Source: Pseudomonas sp. S35
Lineage (GTDB): Bacteria; Pseudomonadota; Gammaproteobacteria; Pseudomonadales; Pseudomonadaceae
Length of the DNA stretch: 64,000 bases
Assembly (NCBI RefSeq): GCF_009866765.1
Contig: NZ_CP019431.1
Span: 2,914,001-2,978,000 of the forward strand
Direction: 5' to 3'
Below are positions 8,956-17,420 of this stretch, piece by piece. The first letter of the stretch is position 1, and the number at the start of each line of letters is the position of its first letter. Under the pieces are notes generated by a model that was not told the DNA's origin, did not search any database, and saw only the letters and a program-made list of their open reading frames with translations. A program made the position numbers and the translations under genes.

Positions 8956-8998
8956 GGAATAAAAATTCCCATAATTCAATAGATGGAATAAAAATTCA
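8956..8998. promoter_or_regulatory. Two GGAA-N6-TTCC inverted repeats, candidate operators
   Basis: GGAATAAAAATTCC at 8956-8969 is a perfect GGAA-N6-TTCC palindrome. A second copy at 8985-8998 has the same spacing but ends TTCA. The copies are 29 bases apart (about three helical turns) and lie 44-86 bases upstream of the Gfo/Idh start. A TTGAAT hexamer (minus strand, 8974-8979) sits between them and could be a -35 element, so binding here would block transcription. GGAA-N6-TTCC is the reported motif of rhizobial IolR (RpiR family). Confidence 0.55.
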
Positions 8999-9087
8999 TT
9001 CCGCCTTCCGCAATCAGCCTGGCGAATACGGCTATATTCACCACGTGGCCAAAAGCCGCCAGTTAACAAAAGATAACGTACCGCCGA

Positions 9088-9117
9088 TTGTCAGACGATT
9101 CCAAAGCCCGATAGGAT
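9088..9117 (+). promoter_or_regulatory. Possible sigma-70 promoter of the YCF48/RND operon
   Basis: TTGTCA at 9088-9093 and TAGGAT at 9112-9117 are separated by 18 bases, about 87 bases before the start codon. The -10 is only a 4/6 match, so this is tentative. Confidence 0.3.
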
Positions 9118-9178
9118 GGCCGCTGCTTCCTTCAAGCGCTCTAGATTGCAGGTTTCAGAGCCCGGGAAGGCAAGACCT

Positions 9179-9189
9179 AACAATAATAA
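9179..9189 (+). promoter_or_regulatory. Tandem CA motif (Hfq/Crc target) before the YCF48-like gene
   Basis: AACAATAA and AATAATAA overlap directly upstream of the ribosome site GGGAGAAAG (9191-9200). Both match AANAANAA. Confidence 0.55.
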
Positions 9190-9204
9190 ATGGGAGAAAG
9201 GTCT

Positions 9205-10260
9205 ATGAGTGAGCCTGTCATGGGTTGGGTTGTTTGCCGCCCACGCGCCGCACGCAAGGTTGCGTTGCTGGCCACAGCGCTCTCGTTGCTGGCCGGGGCC
9301 GTGTTGGCGACACCGGTGCTGGCAGCCAGCGATACCCCCGCAACGCCAGCGTTTGCGATTGAATCCCCCAAGGCCGCTAAAGGCCTGATGATCGACGTGG
9401 TGCATGCCGGAAAACGCCTGGTGGCGGTCGGTGATCGCGGGCATATCCTCTATTCCGATGACCAGGGTGCTAGCTGGGTCCAAGCCAAAGTCCCCACCCG
9501 CCAATTGCTCACGGCGGTGTTTTTTGTCGACGACAAACAAGGCTGGGCGGTTGGCCACGATGCGCAAATTCTCGCCAGCAGCGACGGCGGCGCCACCTGG
9601 ACCCAGCAATATCAAGACCTCAAGCGTGAAGCGCCATTGCTCGATGTGTGGTTCAACGACGCCAGCCACGGCCTGGCCGTCGGCGCCTACGGTGCGTTGG
9701 TCGAAACCACTGACGGCGGCAAAACCTGGGCCGACGTCAGCGACCGCCTCGACAACGAAGACCAGTTCCACCTCAACGCCATCGCCCACATCAAGGACGC
9801 TGGCCTGTTTATCGTGGGCGAGCAGGGCAGCATGTTCCGCTCCAGCGACGACGGCCAGACCTGGGAAAAACTCGAAGGCCCTTACGAGGGCTCGCTGTTC
9901 GGCGTAATCAGCACCGCCCAACCGCAGACCCTGTTGGCCTACGGCCTGCGCGGTAACCTGTACCGTTCCACGGATTTTGGCAGCACCTGGGAGCAGATCG
10001 AATTGAATGCCACCCGCGGCGCCCTGGAGTTTGGTTTGTCGGGCGCGACCGTGCTGGAGGACGGCTCAATCGTGGTGGTCGGCAACGGCGGCAGCGTGGT
10101 GGTCAGCCACGACGATGGCCAGACCTTCAGCGTGTTCAATCGCCCGGACCGTATTTCACTCTCGTCGGTCACGGCGGCGGGCAATGGCAACTTGATTCTG
10201 GCCGGGCAGGGTGGCGTTCGTGTATCGACGCCCACTGGTGCCGAGCTCGTAAAACAATAA
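9205..10260 (+). CDS. YCF48-related exported beta-propeller protein
   Basis: 351 residues. An N-terminal signal sequence with an unusually long n-region is followed by the hydrophobic stretch LLATALSLLAGAVLATPVLA (about residues 26-45); export to the periplasm is inferred. The rest is a series of BNR/Asp-box repeats (SDDQGASW, SSDGGATW, TTDGGKTW, SSDDGQTW, STDFGSTW, SHDDGQTF), as in the photosystem II assembly factor Ycf48 and sialidase-like propellers. The start at 9205 is chosen for the GGGAGAAAG ribosome site. The gene lies 15 bases before an RND exporter gene. In many gamma-proteobacteria this pair occurs with DUF1302 and DUF1329 genes as an export system; those are not present here. Its role, such as an adaptor or assembly factor for the exporter, is inferred only from the pairing. 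Confidence 0.85.
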   Translation: MSEPVMGWVVCRPRAARKVALLATALSLLAGAVLATPVLAASDTPATPAFAIESPKAAKGLMIDVVHAGKRLVAVGDRGHILYSDDQGASWVQAKVPTRQLLTAVFFVDDKQGWAVGHDAQILASSDGGATWTQQYQDLKREAPLLDVWFNDASHGLAVGAYGALVETTDGGKTWADVSDRLDNEDQFHLNAIAHIKDAGLFIVGEQGSMFRSSDDGQTWEKLEGPYEGSLFGVISTAQPQTLLAYGLRGNLYRSTDFGSTWEQIELNATRGALEFGLSGATVLEDGSIVVVGNGGSVVVSHDDGQTFSVFNRPDRISLSSVTAAGNGNLILAGQGGVRVSTPTGAELVKQ

Positions 10261-10275
10261 GAAGGCGGGGACAGA

Positions 10276-12651
10276 ATGAGCAGTCATCACAACGATAAAG
10301 CGACCTTTCTTGAGCGCCTGATTTTCAACAACCGCCCGGCAGTGATCGTGATTTGCCTGCTGGTGAGCGTGTTCCTGTTCTGGCAGGCGACGTTGATTCG
10401 CCCGTCCACCAGCTTTGAAAAGATGATCCCCCTCAAGCACCCCTTCATCGAAAAGATGATGGAACACCGCAACGACCTGGCGAACCTGGGCAACACCGTG
10501 CGCATCTCGGTGGAGGCCAAGGACGGTGACATCTTCACGAAGGAGTACATGGAGACCCTGCGCCAGATCAACGACGAGGTGTTCTACATCTCCGGCGTCG
10601 ACCGCTCGGGCCTCAAGTCGCTATGGAGCCCCAGCGTACGCTGGACTGAAGTGACTGAAGAAGGCTTTGCCGGTGGCGAAGTGATCCCGCAAAGCTATAA
10701 CGGCTCGGCGCAAAGCCTCGATCAACTGCGCAACAACGTGCTCAAGTCCGGCCAGGTCGGGCGTCTGGTGGCCAACGATTTCAAGTCGAGCATCGTCGAT
10801 ATCCCGCTGCTGGAGTCCTACCCGGACCCGCAGGACCAGGGCAAGTTGCTGGCGCTGGACTACCGCAAGTTCTCCCATGAACTCGAAGACAAGATCCGCG
10901 ACAAGTTCGAAGCGCAGAACCCCAACGTCAAGATCCACATCGTCGGCTTTGCCAAGAAGGTCGGCGACCTGATCGACGGCCTGGTGATGGTGGTGCTGTT
11001 CTTCGGCATCGCGTTCGTCATCACCCTGATCCTGCTGCTGTGGTTCACCAACTGCCTGCGCAGCACCATCGCGGTGTTGAGCACCACGCTGGTGGCGGTG
11101 GTCTGGCAACTGGGGCTGATGCACTTCTTCGGCTTCGGGCTGGACCCGTATTCGATGCTGGTGCCGTTTTTGATCTTCGCCATCGGTATTTCCCACGGGG
11201 TGCAGAAGATCAACGGTATCGCCCTGCAATCCAGCGAGGCGGATAACGCGCTTACCGCCGCCCGGCGCACCTTCCGGCAACTGTTCCTGCCGGGGATGAT
11301 CGCGATCCTGGCGGATGCGGTCGGGTTCATTACGCTGTTGATCATCGACATCGGCGTAATCCGTGAACTGGCGATCGGCGCCTCCATCGGCGTGGCTGTG
11401 ATCGTGTTCACCAACCTGATCCTGCTGCCGGTGGCGATTTCCTATGTCGGCATCAGCAAACGTGCCATTGCCAAGAGCAAGAAAGACGCAAACCGCGAAC
11501 ATGCGTTCTGGCGCCTGCTGTCCAAATTTGCCAGCGCCAAAGTCGCGCCGGTCTCGGTTCTGCTGGCCCTGGTCGCCTTTGGCGGCGGCCTCTGGTACAG
11601 CCAGAACCTGAAAATCGGTGACTTGGACCAAGGTGCGCCGGAGCTGCGCCCGGACTCGCGTTACAACAAAGACAACAACTTCATCATCAGCAACTACTCC
11701 ACCAGCTCCGACGTGCTGGTGGTGATGGTCAAGACCACGGCTGAAGGCTGCTCGCGCTATGAAGCCATGGCGCCCATCGACCAGTTGATGTGGAAGATGC
11801 AGAACACCGAGGGCGTACAGTCGGCGATCTCGCTGGTGACCGTGTCCAAGCAGATGATCAAGGGCATGAACGAGGGCAACCTGAAATGGGAAACCCTGTC
11901 GCGCAACCCGGATGTGCTGAACAACTCCATAGCTCGCGCTGACGGCCTGTATAACAACAATTGCTCCCTGGCACCGGTGCTGGTGTTCCTCAACGACCAC
12001 AAGGCCGAAACCCTCGACCGCGCCGTGCATGCGGTGCAGGACTTCGCCAAGGAGAACAACAAGGACGGCCTGGAATTCATCCTCGCCGCCGGTAATGCCG
12101 GGATCGAAGCGGCCACCAACGAGGTGATCAAGGAGTCCGAGCTGACCATCCTGATCCTGGTGTACCTGTGCGTGGCGACCATGTGCATGATCACTTTCCG
12201 CTCCTGGGCCGCGACCCTGTGCATCGTGCTGCCGCTGGTGCTGACCTCGGTGCTGGGTAATGCGCTGATGGCGTTCATGGGTATCGGCGTCAAGGTCGCG
12301 ACCTTGCCGGTGGTGGCCTTGGGCGTGGGGATCGGCGTGGACTACGGCATCTACATCTACAGCCGCCTGGAGAGCTTCCTGCGTGCGGGGTTGCCGTTGC
12401 AGGAAGCCTATTACCAGACGCTCAAGTCCACCGGCAAAGCGGTGCTGTTTACCGGCCTGTGCCTGGCCATCGGTGTGTGTACCTGGATTTTTTCGGCCAT
12501 CAAGTTCCAGGCCGACATGGGCCTGATGCTGACCTTCATGCTGTTGTGGAACATGTTCGGTGCGCTATGGCTGTTGCCGGCGCTGGCGCGGTTCCTGATC
12601 AAGCCTGAGAAGCTGGCGGGGCAGAAGGGTAATTCGCTGTTCGCCCACTGA
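10276..12651 (+). CDS. RND/MMPL-family inner-membrane exporter
   Basis: 791-residue transporter with two repeats of the RND fold. TM1 is near residues 17-37, followed by a large periplasmic loop to about 235; TM2-6 lie in 236-395 and TM7 near 430. A second periplasmic loop contains two cysteines (Cys492, Cys563) that could form a disulfide, and TM8-12 lie in 615-780. The motif ALGVGIGVDYGIYIYSRL in the second membrane cluster is typical of MMPL/SSD-type RND proteins, here probably exporting lipids or hydrophobic molecules rather than multidrug HAE substrates. It is downstream of the YCF48-like gene (15-base gap, GGCGGGGA ribosome site) and ends at a strong hairpin. No membrane-fusion or outer-membrane channel gene is adjacent. 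Confidence 0.88.
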   Translation: MSSHHNDKATFLERLIFNNRPAVIVICLLVSVFLFWQATLIRPSTSFEKMIPLKHPFIEKMMEHRNDLANLGNTVRISVEAKDGDIFTKEYMETLRQINDEVFYISGVDRSGLKSLWSPSVRWTEVTEEGFAGGEVIPQSYNGSAQSLDQLRNNVLKSGQVGRLVANDFKSSIVDIPLLESYPDPQDQGKLLALDYRKFSHELEDKIRDKFEAQNPNVKIHIVGFAKKVGDLIDGLVMVVLFFGIAFVITLILLLWFTNCLRSTIAVLSTTLVAVVWQLGLMHFFGFGLDPYSMLVPFLIFAIGISHGVQKINGIALQSSEADNALTAARRTFRQLFLPGMIAILADAVGFITLLIIDIGVIRELAIGASIGVAVIVFTNLILLPVAISYVGISKRAIAKSKKDANREHAFWRLLSKFASAKVAPVSVLLALVAFGGGLWYSQNLKIGDLDQGAPELRPDSRYNKDNNFIISNYSTSSDVLVVMVKTTAEGCSRYEAMAPIDQLMWKMQNTEGVQSAISLVTVSKQMIKGMNEGNLKWETLSRNPDVLNNSIARADGLYNNNCSLAPVLVFLNDHKAETLDRAVHAVQDFAKENNKDGLEFILAAGNAGIEAATNEVIKESELTILILVYLCVATMCMITFRSWAATLCIVLPLVLTSVLGNALMAFMGIGVKVATLPVVALGVGIGVDYGIYIYSRLESFLRAGLPLQEAYYQTLKSTGKAVLFTGLCLAIGVCTWIFSAIKFQADMGLMLTFMLLWNMFGALWLLPALARFLIKPEKLAGQKGNSLFAH

Positions 12652-12657
12652 GCCTGC

Positions 12658-12695
12658 AGCCTGTGGCGAACGCGTAAGCGCCGCCGCCACAGGCT
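12658..12695. terminator. Hairpin between convergent RND and toxin-like genes
   Basis: An 11-bp perfect stem (AGCCTGTGGCG with its complement) and a 16-base loop lie 7 bases after the RND stop and 11 bases before the stop of the opposing gene. No clear T-tract; probably a bidirectional transcript end. Confidence 0.6.
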
Positions 12696-12705
12696 ATTGC
12701 CGGTC

Positions 12706-15700
12706 TCACGACTCGAAGGACAGGAACCAGCGTTCAGCCAGCTGTTTGCCGATCAAGCCTCGATGCACATTGACGATGGCCTGGGGACTTTGCGCCTTGG
12801 CCAGCAGGCTGTAATAGCTCTCGCGGCGTTGCTCACGGGTTTTCAAATGGGCGGCCGTGTAATCGGCCTTGGGCGTATTCGCGCCGGGGTAGTGAAAGTG
12901 CGCGTACCACAGCGTAAAGCCTTTCGCGTCGTTGATCGCGTACTCCTGGATGAAGTCACGGCGTGGGCCACCCAACTGAATACGTTTGCCCAGCAACGCA
13001 ACGTTCGCCTGTTGCTGGTCGATGAGGTATTCGAGGTTGGCATGGGTGGGCGGCAGTTGCAGGCACAGTTGCAAACGTAACGCCTGGCCTTGGCTGTTCA
13101 ACCGCGAGTAGGCCTCGCGCAGTTGCACCACCAGCGCTTGGTCGGCGGCGCTCCTGCTAGCCTCGGGTTGGGCTTCGATGGCACGGTGCAGCTCTGTGGC
13201 CAAGATGTCATAGCGCACGGCTTCATACTGCAAAATTTCCTGCACTTCCTGCGGGTGCCTGGAGATTTTTCGATAGGCCTCCCCCCGGTTCAAGTGGTCC
13301 TGAAGCATGGCCAGGAGTTTGCGTGCCTGGCCCTTTACTACGCTCAGGCTACGGGTCGGCGCCAGCGGTTGTGGGGCCGGCGCCTGGACGAATTCAACCC
13401 ATTCATCACCGCTTTGTGAATACATCCCCAGCAACTGGTCGCTGCCCTCGGCGCGGACTTCGACGATATCGACGTTGCCGATGGGCTTGAGTTCACCGAT
13501 GAATATGCCTTTGCGGCGGGTCTTGATCACGCGCTTAGGCGCAGCGCCGTGGCTGCTCATGGGGCGTTTTGGCAAGCGCTTGGGCGCTTGTGCCGCCGGT
13601 TTGATTTCGCTGGCCAGGCGCTGGCTGGCGTCCTGGTAGAGCGCCTCGACCAGCGTGAACAGTTTGCTGCTGTAGGTGTGGTCGAGGACTTCGGCATCGA
13701 GGATGCCAAGGCCCTGCAAGGCGTCGAGGGCACTGCCATAGTGTTCCACCAGGCTCTCCAGTACATTCAGGCGGTCACTGCCCGGCAGTTCAAGGCTGTT
13801 GAGTTCGCTGTGGGTGCGTACATGCTCCTGCAAGGGATCGACGATGGTGTTCAAGGCATTGAACAGAGGATGTTCAACGTCTTTGACAATCAAACGCTTC
13901 AAGCAGCGAATGTGCAGGTCCTTGACTGCCAGGGCGCTGATTTCGTTCGACCGGTCGGCCGTCAATCCAGTCGCACTCTCGGCGCCGGCAGGGCTCAGCT
14001 CAAACAGCTGTTCCAGGGAGCGGTCCTTGAGCTCCAGCCAATGAATGCTGCGTTCATTGATCTCCAGCAGCCGCTGGAGAAACTGCCGGTAGCTCGCCGG
14101 CTCACCAAGCACCGCCAGGTGCAACGCCGGGCCTTCGCGGGTAAAGCGTTGATTGGCGCGATAGAGGGCTTGCCGGTCATTTTCTGCCACGACCACATGC
14201 TTGCGCGCATTTTTGACGGTATTTTCCAGGATGCGCTCGAGCGGTGTAAGCGGTAATGCGATGCCCAGTTCGCCCCGTTCCTTGGCGCTGTCTAGGATCT
14301 TCTGAAATTCCGCTGTCTGGCTGTGCAGCGCGCTGTCAAATTGTTTTCGGATCCGGGCCCGTTGGGTTTCTCCGATCGTCGGGTCCTTGTCGGCTTTGTC
14401 CATGGCCGCTTGAGCTTCATCGGCGGAGCTCTGCAGCGGCGCCTGGCCTTTGAGAAATTGCTCATACTCGGTTTGCAATTGGCTGATACGCATCGCTTTA
14501 CGTTGGCGTTCGGCGGCAATGCGGCCCAGGGGCATGCCACCGCGCAGGCGCAGGCGGGTATCGATCGTCCACGTGCCGGGCGTCTGCGTCCTTAGGTAAG
14601 GGCCGCTGCGATCAGGGTCGGCGGGATCCACAATCACCACGCTGGCGTCGTGCCCCAGGCTGACTTGAAACAGCTCACCGTCAACCCGGGCATGCCAGGT
14701 GGTGCCGATCAAGTACAGTCCCTTGCGCGGACCGTTGAGCACCGGCTGCGGCAACGTGGCAGGTGGTGTGACCCTGAAGGTTTGCAAGCGCATGCGCTGG
14801 CTGTGGGTGAGGCGCTGGTGGGCCTGGGCAAAGCTGAAATCCAGGGCGGCGTGGTTGCCCTGCGGCAGCTCGCCGGGCAGGGCGACGGTGCCTTGGCGAA
14901 TCTGGGCCGGCGCAGGCACCGGCCATTGTTCGGCGCTGCGCCGTGGCAGCGCGGTGGCGGAGGCGGGCGGTGTGACCGCCAACGGCAGCGGGCGCCGTGT
15001 GATGGGCGTTGCCGGGAAGTCCAGCAGCAACAGCGCGACGTTCAGCAACAGGTCGATGCTGCCCTGTTCACGGACCTTGGGGTTCTGGCTGCCGAGCGCC
15101 TGGATGTCTTGCGTCAGGCTGGTCGTGATGGCCAGCAACCACCCCATCAGCATTGCCGGGCCGCGCAGCACGGGCTGTATGACACTGAAGAACAGCAAGC
15201 CGCTGCCTTCGCGCAAGGTCTGCCAGCGACTTTCACTGTTGGACACGGAGGCTCGGTCAGCCTGTTGTACCAAGGCGCGGGCGTTATCGCTGAACAGGTA
15301 CTGCATCAGGCTGCCCGTGACCAGGCACTGCTGCAATTCTTCGTTGATACCATCGAGTGCCAGGGTCGCCGGCGGCGGCGTTTCCCGGGGGGCGAACTCA
15401 TCGCCCTGGCCGAACCGCAGGTAATGGGGTTGGTGAAAACCTCCGTTGTCGTAGATCGGCCTGGTGTTGTCGGGCAGCCAGGTCAGGATGCTGGCTTGCA
15501 TGTCGCCAGGTGCGGCGATCGCGGCCAGCAGGTCGGCGTGGCTGGCGTACTCGTGCAACGGTTGGGCATAGAGCGGGCGAAACAGCAGGTGCGGGCCGCT
15601 GCTGACGTCCTGGAACTCAATGATGTACATGTTGCTCACCACGTCCGGCTGGGCGGCAGGGCTGTGCAGCAGCGCCAGATGACGAATCACCACTGCACGG

Positions 15701-17382
15701 CCGTCGAGTTGCTGCTCGCTGCTGGTGGCCTGCATCAGGCACTCGACCATGCGTGCGCCCACGGGCGTCACACCGGCTTCGCGCTTGAGGCTCAACTCCA
15801 GCGCCAATAGCGGCAGTTGTACCGACAGGTGTTCAGCGAACAGCGTTTCCTGGGCGCGGGCCTTGGCCGTATCGCTGAGCAACTGGTCCTTGAGGTAATG
15901 GGGGTAATGCTGGCCGATATCCACTCGCTCAACCAGGGCGATAACGTAGGCCGGTGTCAGCCACGCCGGTAAGGGGGTGCCCTGGCGATGGGCGAGGGTG
16001 AACTCGCCGCTGGGACGACCACTCAGGTTTCTGATGGCCAGCTCCGTGAGGCTCATGCGCACGTGCTCGACAATCCCGGCACCACCCGGGTAACCGGCGG
16101 CAACCACGAACGTCAGCTGCACATCATCCGGGTTAAGCCCCTGTGTCGGGATCTGGTCTGGACCGTTGCCGACGGCTGTTTCACGGCCCATTTCACGTTG
16201 TAGGGCCGCAACGGTAAAACGTTGGATGTCTTCAATGTCGGTGGCAAGGGCCGGGTCCTGTGCGCGTTGTTTCAGGCCCGCCAGGGCCAAGGTGTAATGG
16301 CGGTAGCGGGCACGGTCGGCGGGGCTGGCGCCGCGCAGATTCTGCGGTAGCTGCGCACGCACGCTGGCGAGTGTTTGCGCAGGGGCTTGCAGGGCGTCGA
16401 GAAAGCACAGCCCTGGGTCGGTGATTTCCAGGTACAGCGTGTGCAGCGTCTGCTGGTCTTGGCCGAGTGGCAGTTGCAGGGCGCCCAGGCGCGTGAGTTG
16501 CTGGTTCAGAATCATCGACGCCTGGTGGTCGAAGATGGAGCCTTCGGGTTCGTAACGATTACAGGTAATCGTGCTGGCCTGGTAGTGCGCCGCCAGGCGC
16601 TCGCCCCAGGCCTGCAAGAGCGCGTCCATTGAGGCAAAGGATTCGACTTGCCCGTTTGGCGCACACAAAAGGGCCGGCGCCACGCCGTTGATGGCGCGGG
16701 TCAGCACCATGTGTTCGGTCAGTTGGCGATCGGCCTGGCCATTGCTGCTCAACGTGGTCTCAAGCCCATAGGCGAGCACGCTGTGGTCGCCGTATTTGGC
16801 CAGGCGTTGTGCACGGTCCGGGGTGGTGATGAGTTGGTCCAGGGTTTGCCAGGCGGCCTCGTCCAGTTCCGGCTGGCGCAGGGTGCTGGCGCGCAAGGTA
16901 CTCCTGAGCATGTCGCTGAGCCAGCGCCAGCGGCTGACTGTTGTGTCTGACGGGGCATTCCAGTACTCGGCCAATGCGTCTTGCAGGGCAATGGGCAGGG
17001 TGGGCGGCAGCGTCTTGATCAGCGCCTCAATGACTTTCATGTCCGGCCCAGGCGTCTCGGTGCCGGGTAGCTTGAGGCGCTTGGGGGGGGCATCCGACAG
17101 GTAGTAGGGCAGATGGTCGACTTCGTTGAAGTCCAGTGGTCCACCTTCGGCCAGGTAGCGCTGGATAACCGTCATCAAGGGGGCCAGGGTCCAGCCACCT
17201 TTCCCGGTGGGGGTTGCCAGGCGTGTGCGCGACAGGTCGATGACCAAGTCGGGGTATGTTTGGGCAATGGCTGCGCCGAGTAAGGGTTGGATCACCGCCT
17301 CCAGGGAGGGGCGACTGGCAAATTGGGCACTGACGGCCTGGGCGGTCAGCGCATGAGTAGTGGGTGTAGTGTGCATCGACAT
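12706..17382 (-). CDS. Giant dermonecrotic-toxin-like (DUF6543-type) protein, downstream paralogue
   Basis: 1558 residues, no signal peptide, start fixed by AAGGA five bases before ATG 17382. Residues about 1-850 resemble the Pseudomonas 'dermonecrotic toxin domain' (DUF6543-type) region. The signature block is LLFRPLY...WLPDNTRPIYDNGGF at about residues 597-645, followed near 720-790 by two hydrophobic segments (LRGPAMLMGWLLAITTSL; DLLLNVALLLLDFPATP) that could insert in membranes. A small beta module (GLYLIGTTWHARVDGELFQV near 890, ending in LRLRGG) follows, then a long helical/coiled-coil region (about 960-1480). The C-terminal module contains TLWYAHFHY (near 1495) and DYTAAHLK. No leucine-rich repeats or NEL ubiquitin-ligase domain are visible. 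It is a full-length paralogue of the gene 38 bases upstream. A secreted effector or toxin is inferred from family membership only. Confidence 0.8.
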   Translation of the reverse strand: MSMHTTPTTHALTAQAVSAQFASRPSLEAVIQPLLGAAIAQTYPDLVIDLSRTRLATPTGKGGWTLAPLMTVIQRYLAEGGPLDFNEVDHLPYYLSDAPPKRLKLPGTETPGPDMKVIEALIKTLPPTLPIALQDALAEYWNAPSDTTVSRWRWLSDMLRSTLRASTLRQPELDEAAWQTLDQLITTPDRAQRLAKYGDHSVLAYGLETTLSSNGQADRQLTEHMVLTRAINGVAPALLCAPNGQVESFASMDALLQAWGERLAAHYQASTITCNRYEPEGSIFDHQASMILNQQLTRLGALQLPLGQDQQTLHTLYLEITDPGLCFLDALQAPAQTLASVRAQLPQNLRGASPADRARYRHYTLALAGLKQRAQDPALATDIEDIQRFTVAALQREMGRETAVGNGPDQIPTQGLNPDDVQLTFVVAAGYPGGAGIVEHVRMSLTELAIRNLSGRPSGEFTLAHRQGTPLPAWLTPAYVIALVERVDIGQHYPHYLKDQLLSDTAKARAQETLFAEHLSVQLPLLALELSLKREAGVTPVGARMVECLMQATSSEQQLDGRAVVIRHLALLHSPAAQPDVVSNMYIIEFQDVSSGPHLLFRPLYAQPLHEYASHADLLAAIAAPGDMQASILTWLPDNTRPIYDNGGFHQPHYLRFGQGDEFAPRETPPPATLALDGINEELQQCLVTGSLMQYLFSDNARALVQQADRASVSNSESRWQTLREGSGLLFFSVIQPVLRGPAMLMGWLLAITTSLTQDIQALGSQNPKVREQGSIDLLLNVALLLLDFPATPITRRPLPLAVTPPASATALPRRSAEQWPVPAPAQIRQGTVALPGELPQGNHAALDFSFAQAHQRLTHSQRMRLQTFRVTPPATLPQPVLNGPRKGLYLIGTTWHARVDGELFQVSLGHDASVVIVDPADPDRSGPYLRTQTPGTWTIDTRLRLRGGMPLGRIAAERQRKAMRISQLQTEYEQFLKGQAPLQSSADEAQAAMDKADKDPTIGETQRARIRKQFDSALHSQTAEFQKILDSAKERGELGIALPLTPLERILENTVKNARKHVVVAENDRQALYRANQRFTREGPALHLAVLGEPASYRQFLQRLLEINERSIHWLELKDRSLEQLFELSPAGAESATGLTADRSNEISALAVKDLHIRCLKRLIVKDVEHPLFNALNTIVDPLQEHVRTHSELNSLELPGSDRLNVLESLVEHYGSALDALQGLGILDAEVLDHTYSSKLFTLVEALYQDASQRLASEIKPAAQAPKRLPKRPMSSHGAAPKRVIKTRRKGIFIGELKPIGNVDIVEVRAEGSDQLLGMYSQSGDEWVEFVQAPAPQPLAPTRSLSVVKGQARKLLAMLQDHLNRGEAYRKISRHPQEVQEILQYEAVRYDILATELHRAIEAQPEASRSAADQALVVQLREAYSRLNSQGQALRLQLCLQLPPTHANLEYLIDQQQANVALLGKRIQLGGPRRDFIQEYAINDAKGFTLWYAHFHYPGANTPKADYTAAHLKTREQRRESYYSLLAKAQSPQAIVNVHRGLIGKQLAERWFLSFES

Positions 17383-17420
17383 AAAAATCCTTTTTATGGG
17401 CGGTCAGCCCGACGCGGGGT

